Positions 8,270-17,536 of a DNA stretch of 64,000 bases are shown here, in pieces (the stretch's first letter is position 1; each line of letters starts with the position of its first letter). The position numbers were made by a program, and so were the translations under genes. The notes under the pieces are model-generated. The model was not told where the DNA came from, ran no database searches, and saw only the letters and a list, made by a program, of their open reading frames with translations. This stretch comes from Arthrobacter silvisoli (GTDB taxonomy: Bacteria > Actinomycetota > Actinomycetes > Actinomycetales > Micrococcaceae): NCBI RefSeq assembly GCF_003369445.1, contig NZ_QRCU01000026.1:1-64000 (forward strand), written 5' to 3'.

Positions 8270-9607
8270 TTAGAGGCCGTTGCGGACGATCGTTCCCTGG
8301 GCGACGACGGCACGCACCTTTTCGAGGGCGGTTCCGTCGCCGAGCGGGTCGGCGTCGACCACCACGGCGTCGGCGAAAGCGCCGGGCACGAAGCGGCCGG
8401 CCTTGCCTTCCCAGTTGAGCAGGCGGGCGGCGTAGGTGGTTGCCGCGCGCAGCGCCTCGAGCGGGGACAGTCCGGCCTCGTTGAGCAGCCGGACTTCGGT
8501 GCCCAGCGGGGTGACGTCGTTGCCGAAGGAGTCGGTTCCGGCCACCACGGTGACACCGGCCTCGTGCGCGGCCAGGACGGCGGCTTTGTGGATCGGGGTG
8601 TACTCCTTGCCGCGGGCGGCGAGGATCGGATTCGACGAGGTGGCCATGCTGGAGATGGCGTCCATGGTGGGCGTGAAGCAGGTGCCGCGGCGGGCCATCT
8701 CGGCGATCGTCTTCTCCGAGACGAACACGCCGTGCTCGATGCTGCGGACCCCGGCGCGCACGGCCCCATCGATGCCCTCGGCGCTGTAGGCGTGGCAGAG
8801 GACGCCTGCGCCGCGGGCTGCCTTGACGATCGAGGAGATCTGCTCGTAGCCGTAGACCAGTTCCCGGGGGTCCTGTTCGGGCAGGCCGGCACGCGGGTTG
8901 GCGCGGGTCTTGATGACTTCGGCGCCGCGGGCGAGGTTGACCCGGGTGAGGTAGGCCAGGTCCTGGGCCTCGGTGATGCCGTTCCTGAGGGCTGCCAGCG
9001 GGGCAAGGTCCGGATCGGCCAGGATCGAATCGCCCTGCTCGGGGGAGATGAACAGGCCCGCGGGACGCATGCGCGGGGAAGCACCTGGCGCCCAGGCGGG
9101 GAGCGCGGCGAGGGCGATGTCCTGGTAGAAGCTGCTCGAGCCGCTGCGGACGGCCGTGACGCCGCCCTGCAGCAGGAGCCGGGCATCGGACAGGGCGTTG
9201 GCGTGGACGTGCACGTCCACCAGGCCCGGGACAACCCAGCGGCCGGTGGCGTCCAGCACGGTGGCCCGGTGCGCGACGGCGGCCGCGGCCTTGCGCGTGG
9301 CGTCGCGGGTCCCGACGGCGGCGACCTGGCCGCCGTCGAGCACCAGCACACCATCCGCCACGGCGTCTCCGGTCAGGGGGTCGACGACGGTGCCGCCTTC
9401 GATGATGACGGCACCGGGGACGGCCGGGCTGCCGGGATAGTTCGGGCCGGCGGGGCGCCCGTCGGCCCGGGCCGCCGGTGCCGAAGCGAGCTGGGCGGTG
9501 ACGCCGGCCACGGAAATGCCGGCCAGGGCGGCGGCGCTGGCGAGGATTCCGCGGCGGGACGGGACGGCGGATGGGACAGCCGCGCTGCTGTGGTCATGCA
9601 AGCACAT
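8270..9607 (-). CDS. Tat-exported amidohydrolase-family protein
   Basis: This 445-residue protein begins with a Tat signal peptide (SRRGILASAAALAGISVAGV) ending near Ala-Arg-Ala. An amidohydrolase/imidazolonepropionase-like fold follows, with the metal-binding HVHAN motif (VPGLVDVHVHAN), the lysine motif EVIKTRANPR, HAYSAEG, SIEHG and TDSFGNDV. The family hydrolyses C-N bonds of cyclic amides, prolidase-type dipeptides or deaminated bases. CAGGAG lies upstream of the chosen ATG; a longer frame upstream has no ribosome site. Secretion suggests scavenging of an extracellular amide or peptide. The substrate is unknown. Confidence 0.85.
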   Translation of the reverse strand: MCLHDHSSAAVPSAVPSRRGILASAAALAGISVAGVTAQLASAPAARADGRPAGPNYPGSPAVPGAVIIEGGTVVDPLTGDAVADGVLVLDGGQVAAVGTRDATRKAAAAVAHRATVLDATGRWVVPGLVDVHVHANALSDARLLLQGGVTAVRSGSSSFYQDIALAALPAWAPGASPRMRPAGLFISPEQGDSILADPDLAPLAALRNGITEAQDLAYLTRVNLARGAEVIKTRANPRAGLPEQDPRELVYGYEQISSIVKAARGAGVLCHAYSAEGIDGAVRAGVRSIEHGVFVSEKTIAEMARRGTCFTPTMDAISSMATSSNPILAARGKEYTPIHKAAVLAAHEAGVTVVAGTDSFGNDVTPLGTEVRLLNEAGLSPLEALRAATTYAARLLNWEGKAGRFVPGAFADAVVVDADPLGDGTALEKVRAVVAQGTIVRNGL

Positions 9608-9664
9608 GGTTACTCCTGGGGACTCGGGGAAGCACTGTGGTGCCGGGTGGTACCCTTCACCATA

Positions 9665-9685
9665 TTTGGTATACCAAAGCGCTTT
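9665..9685. promoter_or_regulatory. Overlapping operator-like palindromes between amidohydrolase and tdh
   Basis: TTTGGTATACCAAA (9665-9678, perfect 14-base palindrome) overlaps AAAGCGCTTT (9676-9685, perfect 10-base palindrome) by AAA. The first resembles GntR-type operators (TGGTATACCA). They lie between the divergent amidohydrolase and tdh genes and could control either. No GntR regulator gene is adjacent. Confidence 0.6.
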
Positions 9686-9790
9686 CAAGCTCTTCCCTTG
9701 CCGCACAGTCCGCGATTCCGGACAGTGTAGCTTCAACTAAACTGTTGAGTGAGATACTTGAGCTTGTTCTAAGCCGTCTGAAGGCATGTA

Positions 9791-10846
<1,056 letters not shown>

Positions 10847-10904
10847 CCGGCCGGACTGCGACTGAACCGGACCCCGAACCCCACCGGACTCTAAGGAGAC
10901 CATT

Positions 10905-12137
10905 TTGTACACCTCGATCAAGGACCAGCTCCAGGCCGAACTGGACGAGATCCGCGCCGCCGGACTCTTCAAGAGCGAACGCCACATCGATTCCCCGCAG
11001 GCCAGCCACATCGCCGCAGGCCCGCTCGGCGAACCATCCCGGCCGGTCCTGAACTTCTGCGCCAACAACTACCTGGGCCTGGCCGACCACCCGGAGATCA
11101 TCGCCGCGGCCAAGTCCGCCATGGACGAGCGCGGCTTCGGCATGGCCTCCGTGCGCTTCATCTGCGGCACCCAGGACCTCCACCTGGAGCTGGAGAAGAA
11201 GGTGTCGGAATTCCTCGGCACCGAGGACACCATCCTGTTCTCCAGCTGCTTCGACGCCAACGGCGGCGTGTTCGAGTCCCTCTTCGGCCCTGAGGACGCC
11301 ATCATCTCGGACGCACTGAACCACGCCTCGATTATTGACGGCATCCGCCTGAGCAAGGCCAAGCGTTTCCGCTACGCCAACCGGGACATGGCAGACCTTG
11401 AAGCCAAGCTCGTGGAGGCCGAAGGCTCCCGCCGCAAGATCGTCGTCACCGACGGCGTCTTCTCGATGGATGGTTACCTTGCCCCCCTGGCGGCCATCTG
11501 CGAGCTCGCCGAAAAGCACGACGCCCTGGTGATGGTGGACGACTCCCACGCCGTCGGCTTCATGGGCGCCACCGGTGCGGGCACTCCCGAACACGCCGGC
11601 GTCAGCAGCCGCGTGGACATCTACACCGGAACCTTCGGCAAAGCCCTCGGCGGCGCCTCCGGCGGCTACGTGTCCGGCCGTTCCGAGGTCGTCGCGATGC
11701 TGCGCCAGAAAGCCCGCCCGTACCTGTTCTCCAACTCCCTGGCCCCGGCCATCGTCGCCGCCACGATCAAGGCCCTCGAACTGGTCCAGGGCTCCGGCGA
11801 GCTGCGCACCCGGCTCTTCGACAACGCGGCCCTGTTCCGCCGCCGGATGACCGAGGAAGGCTTCGAACTGCTCGACGGCGAACACGCGATCGTCCCGGTC
11901 ATGTTCGGTGACGCCGTGGCCGCCGCGAAAGTGGCCGCCGAGATGCTCGAACACGGGGTGTTCGTCACCGCCTTCAGCTACCCGGTGGTTCCGAAGGGTG
12001 CCGCCCGCATCCGGGTCCAGCTTTCCGCTGCCCACAGCCCGGAGGACGTCGAGGCCTGCGTGCAGGCCTTCGTGGCCAGCCGGGACGCGGTCAACAGCAG
12101 GGAAACCGCCACCGCAGGTGAAACCGCGGGGGCCTGA
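10905..12137 (+). CDS. kbl: Glycine C-acetyltransferase (2-amino-3-ketobutyrate CoA ligase)
   Basis: This 410-residue PLP enzyme of the alpha-oxoamine synthase family cleaves 2-amino-3-ketobutyrate with CoA into glycine and acetyl-CoA, completing the Tdh pathway. Motifs include [23 protein letters not shown] and the PLP lysine in [16 protein letters not shown] (about 241-256). It begins with TTG, supported by AAGGAG at about 10893. It is in an operon with tdh, and the GH4 gene follows five bases later. Confidence 0.94.
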   Translation: MYTSIKDQLQAELDEIRAAGLFKSERHIDSPQASHIAAGPLGEPSRPVLNFCANNYLGLADHPEIIAAAKSAMDERGFGMASVRFICGTQDLHLELEKKVSEFLGTEDTILFSSCFDANGGVFESLFGPEDAIISDALNHASIIDGIRLSKAKRFRYANRDMADLEAKLVEAEGSRRKIVVTDGVFSMDGYLAPLAAICELAEKHDALVMVDDSHAVGFMGATGAGTPEHAGVSSRVDIYTGTFGKALGGASGGYVSGRSEVVAMLRQKARPYLFSNSLAPAIVAATIKALELVQGSGELRTRLFDNAALFRRRMTEEGFELLDGEHAIVPVMFGDAVAAAKVAAEMLEHGVFVTAFSYPVVPKGAARIRVQLSAAHSPEDVEACVQAFVASRDAVNSRETATAGETAGA

Positions 12138-12142
12138 GTGCC

Positions 12143-13567
12143 ATGATCCTGACCCTGCTTGGTGGCGGAGGTTTCCGGGTGCCGCTGGTCCATTCAGCAT
12201 TGCTGAGGGACCGGCGGCCCGGCCGCGTCACTGAGCTGAGGTTGTTTGACCACGACGCCGGGCGGCTGGCCGTGGTGGCCAAGGTCCTGGAGGAGCAGGC
12301 GGCGGGCGTGCCCGGCGCACCCCGCGTCCGGCTGTTCACCGAGCTGGCCGGGGCCCTGCCGGGCACGGACTTCATCTTCTCCGCGATCCGGGTGGGCGGC
12401 ATGGCCGGCCGGGCCGCCGACGAACGGATCGCCCTGGAACACGGCGTAATCGGCCAGGAAACCGTGGGCGCAGGCGGGATCTCCTATGCCCTGCGGACCA
12501 TTCCGGTGGTGGTGGAGATCGCCCGGGCCGTCCGGAAACACGCCCCGCAGGCCTGGTTCATCAATTTCACCAATCCGGCAGGCATCATCACCGAGGTCCT
12601 GAACTCACTGCTCGGCGGGCACGTGGTGGGCATCTGCGATTCCCCGGCAGGGCTGGCCCGGCGCGCGCTGTGGGCGGCGGGGTTTCCCGGCCTGGACGTC
12701 TATGGCACCGGCGTCGGGATCGACTACGTCGGCCTGAACCACCTGGGCTGGCTGCGCGGGCTGACCGTCGACGGCGCGGACGTGCTGCCGGAGCTGCTCG
12801 CGGACGCGGACGCCGTCGAATCCTTCGAAGAGGGCCGGCTGTTCGGCGCCCCTTGGCTCCAGGCCCTCGGCGCGGTGCCCAACGAATACCTGCACTACTA
12901 CTACTTCCGCCGGGAAAACCTGCTGGCCGAACAGGAAGCATCCCTCAGCCGCGGCGCCTACCTGTCCCGTCAGCAGGCGGCGTTCTACGCGGCCGGCGCC
13001 GGGGAACAGGCCGGGGGCTCCGCGCTGCAACTCTGGGAGCAATGCCGGCTGGACAGGGAACGGACGTACATGGCGGACAACCGTGACGCCGCCGGCACGT
13101 TCGAGCGGGACGCGACAGACCTGCAGGGCGGCGGCTACGAGGGTGTGGCCCTGGCGATCATGCGTGCGCTGGCGGGTTCAGCAGGCGCCGGCCCGGCAGC
13201 CGCTCAGGATGGCGCCGGCCCGGCAGCTGCTCAGGATGGCGCCGGGGAGACCCGCCTGATCCTCAATATGCCTAATGCGGGAACCTTGCCGGGGCTCGAT
13301 GCCGACGCCGTCATCGAGGCGCCTTGCCTGGTGGGTGCGGACGGGATCCGGCTAATGCCCGCCGATCCGCTTCCGGGCTATGCCGCCGGCCTCGTCACCT
13401 CGGTCAAGGCGGTGGAGCGGGCTACGATCGAAGCGGCCCTGGGCGGTTCCCGCAGCGCGGCCTACCGTGCCCTGGCCATGCATCCGCTGGTCGATTCCGT
13501 GCGGGTGGCGCACGCCCTGCTGGACGCCTACACGGACCACTTCAAGGAGTTGGCCTACCTGCGCTGA
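12143..13567 (+). CDS. GH4-family glycosidase (6-phospho-beta-glucosidase-like)
   Basis: This 474-residue enzyme belongs to glycoside hydrolase family 4, whose members use NAD and a divalent metal to hydrolyse glycosides, often 6-phosphoglycosides. Visible are the N-terminal Rossmann glycine-rich turn (LTLLGGGGFRVPL), the NFTNPAGIITE motif (about 146) and GICDSPAGLARR with a metal-binding Cys (about 162). A two-copy 9-residue insert (GAGPAAAQD, near 348-366) comes from a 27-bp DNA repeat. It is five bases after kbl, so probably co-transcribed. The exact sugar is not determined. Confidence 0.88.
   Translation: MILTLLGGGGFRVPLVHSALLRDRRPGRVTELRLFDHDAGRLAVVAKVLEEQAAGVPGAPRVRLFTELAGALPGTDFIFSAIRVGGMAGRAADERIALEHGVIGQETVGAGGISYALRTIPVVVEIARAVRKHAPQAWFINFTNPAGIITEVLNSLLGGHVVGICDSPAGLARRALWAAGFPGLDVYGTGVGIDYVGLNHLGWLRGLTVDGADVLPELLADADAVESFEEGRLFGAPWLQALGAVPNEYLHYYYFRRENLLAEQEASLSRGAYLSRQQAAFYAAGAGEQAGGSALQLWEQCRLDRERTYMADNRDAAGTFERDATDLQGGGYEGVALAIMRALAGSAGAGPAAAQDGAGPAAAQDGAGETRLILNMPNAGTLPGLDADAVIEAPCLVGADGIRLMPADPLPGYAAGLVTSVKAVERATIEAALGGSRSAAYRALAMHPLVDSVRVAHALLDAYTDHFKELAYLR
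13184..13243 (+). repeat. 27-bp tandem repeat inside the GH4 gene
   Basis: A 27-base unit starting GGCGCCGGCCCGGCAGC at 13184 is repeated at 13211 with one substitution and is followed by six bases of a third copy. It stays in frame and encodes GAGPAAAQD twice. Confidence 0.85.
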
Positions 13568-13571
13568 AGCC

Positions 13572-13606
13572 GGGGCGCCGGGGCCGCGGGCCGGGCGCGG
13601 TGCCCC
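13572..13606 (+). terminator. Possible terminator after the GH4 gene
   Basis: GGGGCGCCG and CGGTGCCCC can pair with one G-T pair across a very GC-rich loop, directly after the GH4 stop. No T-tract follows, so this is tentative. Confidence 0.35.
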
Positions 13607-13641
13607 TGTCGGGAATCACCGTGCGGGCCTAGGATCGCTGC

Positions 13642-14103
13642 ATGGGCAATGATGCAGCTACCGAAGTTTTGGACCCGCAGGAATGCTGGGAGCTCCTCCG
13701 GGGCGTGTCGGTGGGGCGCCTGGCCGTCTGGCTCGGCGACCGCCCGGACATCTTCCCGATCAACTACGCCGTCGACCACGGAAGCGTCGTCTTCCGAACC
13801 GGGGCCGGCACGAAACTCGAAGCAGCGCTCGGCGACTACCCGGTGGCCATGGAAGCCGACGGTGTCGACCCCGACACCGGCGTCGCCTGGAGCGTGGTGC
13901 TCCGGGGCAAGGCCGTGCCGTTGAAGAACATCGACGACGTCGTGAGCTCCTTCTCGATTCCGCTGTTTCCCTGGGAGGCCGGGCACAAGGACCACTTCGT
14001 GAGGATCCCCGCGGACTCGGTGTCCGGCCGGCGCTTCACCGTCACACCGCCGCTGACCTGGTGGACCCCCTACAGCGGCACCAGGCCGACCCGCGGGGAG
14101 TAG
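13642..14103 (+). CDS. Pyridoxamine 5'-phosphate oxidase-family flavin/F420-binding protein
   Basis: This 153-residue split-barrel protein matches the small PNPOx-like family (ECWELLRGVSVGRLAV at the N-terminus, then DIFPINYAVDHGSVVFRTGAGTKL). Related actinobacterial proteins bind FMN, heme or F420 and many have no proven role. TAGGAT is six bases before the ATG, with no ribosome site, so the mRNA is probably leaderless. It is a single-gene unit between GH4 and the FAD oxidase. Confidence 0.85.
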   Translation: MGNDAATEVLDPQECWELLRGVSVGRLAVWLGDRPDIFPINYAVDHGSVVFRTGAGTKLEAALGDYPVAMEADGVDPDTGVAWSVVLRGKAVPLKNIDDVVSSFSIPLFPWEAGHKDHFVRIPADSVSGRRFTVTPPLTWWTPYSGTRPTRGE

Positions 14104-14147
14104 CCGCTGCCGTCGCGCGGAGTCCCCGGCTTTGGCAGGATGGGTTG

Positions 14148-15242
14148 ATGGCCTCGAATTACGACGTAGTGATTGTCGGCGGCGGCATCGCCGGGCTCTC
14201 GCTCGCCTCCGCCCTCGCAGGAAACTGCTCCGTGGCGCTGGTGGAAGCGGAGCAGACCCTTGCCTACCACACCTCGTCCCGCTCGGCGCGGCAGCTGATC
14301 CCCAGTTACGGGCCCGCCGTCGTGCAGGAACTCACCGTCCGCACGCTGGAACTGATTGCGGAGCGCGACGCCGGGCTGGATGTTCCGGTGCTGACGCCGC
14401 GGGCGTTCATGATGGTAGGGGACGAAACGGACCTCACTGCCGCAGCGAGCGGCCACATGCGTCCGATTACCCACGACGAGGCCTTGGAACTCTGCCCCGT
14501 CCTCCGGCCGGAAAGCTTCACGCACGCGGGCCTGGATACCGGCTCCTTCGCCTGCAATGCCCCCGTGTTGTTGGAAGACCACCGCCGCCGGGCGGAAGCG
14601 GCCGGCGCTGACATCATCACCGGAGCCCGGGTGCATTCGGCCCAGCGGATCGGCTCCGCCTGGCAGCTCGGTGCCGGGACCGAGGGACTCGGCGCCGCCG
14701 TCGTGGTCAACGCGGCCGGTGCCTGGGCGGACGAACTTGCGGTGCTCAGCGGCGTGGAGAAGCTCGGGCTGCAGCCGTACCGGCGCACCGCGGCCGTCGT
14801 CGACGTCGAACGGTCCCTGGCGCCCGGAACCCCGATGGTGGCCGAGGCCGCGCACCGCTGGTATTTCCGGGCGGAGGACGGCCAGGTGCTGATCTCGCCT
14901 GCGGAGACCGTGCCCAGCGGGCCGGAGGACGCCAAGCCCCGCCCGGGGGACATCGAGGCACTCGTGGCGCGACTGAACTCGCTGACCACCTTGGGCATCC
15001 GCTCGGTGGACCGCGCCTGGACAGGCCTGCGTACCGAAGCCGCCGACGGCGTGCCGGTGGTGGGCTTCGATGCCGAGGCGCCGGGCTTCTTCTGGCTCGC
15101 CGGCCAGGGCGGCTACGGCTTCCAAACGTCCTCGGCGATCGCCGAACTGGCGGCCGCCGCGATCCTCGACACCTCCGGCAGCAGTCCGGTATCCCGGACA
15201 CCGGCGGAGCTGGCGGCCACCCGCTGGTCCGTCCGCCGGTGA
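14148..15242 (+). CDS. FAD-dependent oxidoreductase (DadA/glycine-oxidase-like)
   Basis: This 364-residue flavoprotein has an N-terminal dinucleotide-binding motif (YDVVIVGGGIAGLSLASAL, about 5-23), a central substrate domain and a C-terminal FAD-contact segment (WLAGQGGYGFQTSSAIAEL). The family oxidises D-amino acids, glycine, sarcosine or related amines to imines with release of H2O2. CAGGAT lies six bases before the ATG, consistent with a leaderless mRNA. hutI begins 12 bases downstream, so a role in amino-acid catabolism is plausible. The substrate is not known. Confidence 0.85.
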   Translation: MASNYDVVIVGGGIAGLSLASALAGNCSVALVEAEQTLAYHTSSRSARQLIPSYGPAVVQELTVRTLELIAERDAGLDVPVLTPRAFMMVGDETDLTAAASGHMRPITHDEALELCPVLRPESFTHAGLDTGSFACNAPVLLEDHRRRAEAAGADIITGARVHSAQRIGSAWQLGAGTEGLGAAVVVNAAGAWADELAVLSGVEKLGLQPYRRTAAVVDVERSLAPGTPMVAEAAHRWYFRAEDGQVLISPAETVPSGPEDAKPRPGDIEALVARLNSLTTLGIRSVDRAWTGLRTEAADGVPVVGFDAEAPGFFWLAGQGGYGFQTSSAIAELAAAAILDTSGSSPVSRTPAELAATRWSVRR

Positions 15243-15253
15243 ACAATTGATCC

Positions 15254-16492
15254 ATGACTACGGGGTTCACGAGCGGGCACGCAAGTACACTGATCCACAA
15301 CATCGGCGAACTGATGACCCAGGACGCCGGGCATCGCGTCCTGCGGGATGCCGCCGTCGTCATCGAGGGCGAACGGATCTCCTGGATCGGCCCTGCAGCG
15401 CAGGCGCCCGCCGCGGATGCCGCCGTCGACGCCGAAGGCCGCGCCGTGCTGCCCGGGTGGGTCGACTCGCACTCGCACCTGGTCTTCGCCGGCGACCGCA
15501 CCGCCGAATTCGAAGCCCGCATGGCCGGGGAGAGCTACAGCGCCGGCGGCATCGCCGTCACCATGGGCGCCACCCGGGCCGCCAGTGAGGAGGAGCTGAC
15601 AGGACTCACCGCCGGGCGCGTGGTCGAGGCCGTCTCGCAGGGCACCACCTACCTGGAGAGCAAGACCGGCTACGGGCTGGACGTGGAGAACGAGGCCCGC
15701 AGCGCCCGGATCGCCGCCGCCACCGTCGACGAAGTCACCTACCTTGGCGCCCATCTGGTGCCGGCCGGCATCGACCCCGAGGAATATACGGACCTCGTCT
15801 GCGGTCCCATGCTCGACGCCGTTCTGCCCTATGTGCGCTGGGCCGACGTGTTCTGCGAACGCGGTGCCTTCACCGAGGAGCAGTCGCGCCGCGTCCTCAC
15901 CGCCGCCCGCAACGCCGGGCTCGGCCTGCGCGTCCACGGCAACCAGCTCGGTGAGGGCCCGGGCGTGCAACTGGCGGTGGAGTTCGCCGCCGCCAGCGTG
16001 GACCACGTGAACTACCTCTCCGACGCCGACATCCAGGCGCTCGCCGGGACCTGGTCCGGCTGGGACGCTGCCAGCGGCACCGGCATCCGCGGCACCGTGG
16101 CCACCTGCCTGCCCGCCTGCGACCTCTCCACCCGCCAGCCGCTGGCCCCGGGCCGCGAACTGATCGACGCCGGCGTGCAGATCGCGCTTGCCGCCAACTG
16201 CAACCCGGGCACCTCCTACACCAGCTCCATGGCCTTCTGCGTCACCACGGCCGTGCTGCAGATGCGCCTGAGCGTCCACGAGGCCGTCCGGGCCGCCACC
16301 TACGGCGGCGCCCTGGCCTTGGGCCGGGAGTCCGGCAAGGATGCCGACGGCGAACGCGCGGTGGGCTCGATCGCCGTCGGGCACCGTGCGGACCTGCACA
16401 TGCTCAAGGCACCGTCCGCCACGCACCTCGCCTACCGTCCCGGCATCCCGATGACGCACGCCGTCTGGCGTGCCGGCGTGCGCGAGGTCTGA
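15254..16492 (+). CDS. hutI: Imidazolonepropionase
   Basis: This 412-residue metal-dependent amidohydrolase catalyses the third step of histidine degradation, imidazolonepropionate to formiminoglutamate. Signatures are VDSHSHLVFAGDRTAEF (metal and substrate contacts, about 71-87), GESYSAGGIAVT, YLESKTGYGL, VHGNQLGEGPG and ALAANCNPGTSYT. It follows the FAD oxidase by 12 bases. AACAAT lies six bases before the ATG, so it could also have its own leaderless transcript. Other hut genes are not in the window. Confidence 0.93.
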   Translation: MTTGFTSGHASTLIHNIGELMTQDAGHRVLRDAAVVIEGERISWIGPAAQAPAADAAVDAEGRAVLPGWVDSHSHLVFAGDRTAEFEARMAGESYSAGGIAVTMGATRAASEEELTGLTAGRVVEAVSQGTTYLESKTGYGLDVENEARSARIAAATVDEVTYLGAHLVPAGIDPEEYTDLVCGPMLDAVLPYVRWADVFCERGAFTEEQSRRVLTAARNAGLGLRVHGNQLGEGPGVQLAVEFAAASVDHVNYLSDADIQALAGTWSGWDAASGTGIRGTVATCLPACDLSTRQPLAPGRELIDAGVQIALAANCNPGTSYTSSMAFCVTTAVLQMRLSVHEAVRAATYGGALALGRESGKDADGERAVGSIAVGHRADLHMLKAPSATHLAYRPGIPMTHAVWRAGVREV

Positions 16493-16500
16493 GCTTTCCG

Positions 16501-16563
16501 CAACGCGGGGTCACTTACGGCCCATTCCGATGCCTCGGATAGGCCGTAAGTGACCCCGCGTTG
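16501..16563. repeat. Intergenic palindrome (repeat family B, copy 1)
   Basis: Two perfect 22-base arms (16501-16522, beginning CAACGCGGGGTCACTTACGG, and 16542-16563) surround a 19-base centre. It lies between the convergent hutI and EamA genes and could serve as a bidirectional terminator. A near-identical copy is at 18969-19031, also at a convergent junction. Confidence 0.85.
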
Positions 16564-16566
16564 GCC

Positions 16567-17535
16567 TTATGATCGGCCGGACCGTGCGCGGACCGCGGCG
16601 CCGGCGCACAGCACCACCGCCAGGCCGCCGGCTACCGTGGTCCAATCCAGCCTCTCGCCGAGCAGCAGGCTTGCCCAAGCGATGGTCATGACGGGCTGGA
16701 CCAGCTGGACCTGGCTGACCTGGGCCATGGGCCCGATGGCCAGGCCGCGGTACCAGGCGAAGAAGCCCAGGAACATGCTGACTACTCCGAGGTAGGCAAA
16801 GGCGGCCCACTGCGCGGGAGTGGCGGACAGGTGTTGCTGAGTGGCCGGAAGAAGGATTGCCAGCACCGCCATCAGGGGCGACACCAGCACGAGTGCCCAG
16901 GAAATGGTCTGCCAGGCACCGAGCTCGCGCGCCAGCAGGCCACCTTCCGCATAGCCGACCGCGCACGTGGCCACAGCACCGAAGAGCAGCAGATCGGTCC
17001 AGTGCAGCGAAGCGAAGCCGCCGGCCTGGACCGACGCGAAGCCGATGGCCGCCAGGGCGCCCACGGCCGTCATTGCCCAGAAGGACCGCGGCGGGCGCTC
17101 CCTGCCGCGAAGCACGGCCGTCATGGCCGTGACGGCCGGAAGCAACGCGATCACCACCGCGCTGTGGCCCGCCGGTGCGGCGGTGAGCGCGAAGGTCGTG
17201 AGGAACGGAAAGCCGACGACGACGCCGCCCGCCACTACTGCCAGGCGTGCCCATTGCGTGCCGCGGGGGAGCCGCTGCCGGGTGAGTGCCAGGGCGAGGG
17301 CTGCGAGGAGCGCTGCCACGACGGCACGCCCGGACGCGACGAACAGCGGCGGCAGCCCGCCGACGGCCACTTTCGTGAAGGGAACGGTGAAGGAGAAGGC
17401 CGCCACACCGAGCAGTCCCCACCACAGCCCCGACGCCGGGCGGCGCTCCCGCGGCTCCGGAGGGTGTAGACCGGTGGATGCCTGCTCCGATACCGCTTGG
17501 GCGGGAATTACAGTAGCGCTACTATTGTCTCTCAT
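16567..17535 (-). CDS. EamA/DMT-family transporter
   Basis: This is a 322-residue membrane protein with about ten hydrophobic segments and the two-EamA-domain layout of the drug/metabolite transporter superfamily, e.g. VAAFSFTVPFTKVAVGGLPP at the start and QLVQPVMTIAWASLLLGE in the second half. These proteins usually export amino acids or small metabolites. The ATG on this strand (17533-17535) overlaps the start codon of the divergent MocR gene, an arrangement typical of a MocR regulator and its target. It has no clear ribosome site, so a slightly later start is possible. Confidence 0.85.
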   Translation of the reverse strand: MRDNSSATVIPAQAVSEQASTGLHPPEPRERRPASGLWWGLLGVAAFSFTVPFTKVAVGGLPPLFVASGRAVVAALLAALALALTRQRLPRGTQWARLAVVAGGVVVGFPFLTTFALTAAPAGHSAVVIALLPAVTAMTAVLRGRERPPRSFWAMTAVGALAAIGFASVQAGGFASLHWTDLLLFGAVATCAVGYAEGGLLARELGAWQTISWALVLVSPLMAVLAILLPATQQHLSATPAQWAAFAYLGVVSMFLGFFAWYRGLAIGPMAQVSQVQLVQPVMTIAWASLLLGERLDWTTVAGGLAVVLCAGAAVRARSGRS

Positions 17536-17536
17536 G
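17497..17536 (+). promoter_or_regulatory. mocR promoter with operator palindrome and leaderless start
   Basis: TTGGGC (17497-17502), a 17-base spacer and TACTAT (17520-17525) form a promoter, with the ATG eight bases downstream at 17534. AGTAGCGCTACT (17512-17523, perfect 12-base palindrome) covers the end of the spacer and the -10 and would suit autorepression. The oppositely oriented EamA gene shares the same few bases for its start. Confidence 0.6.
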
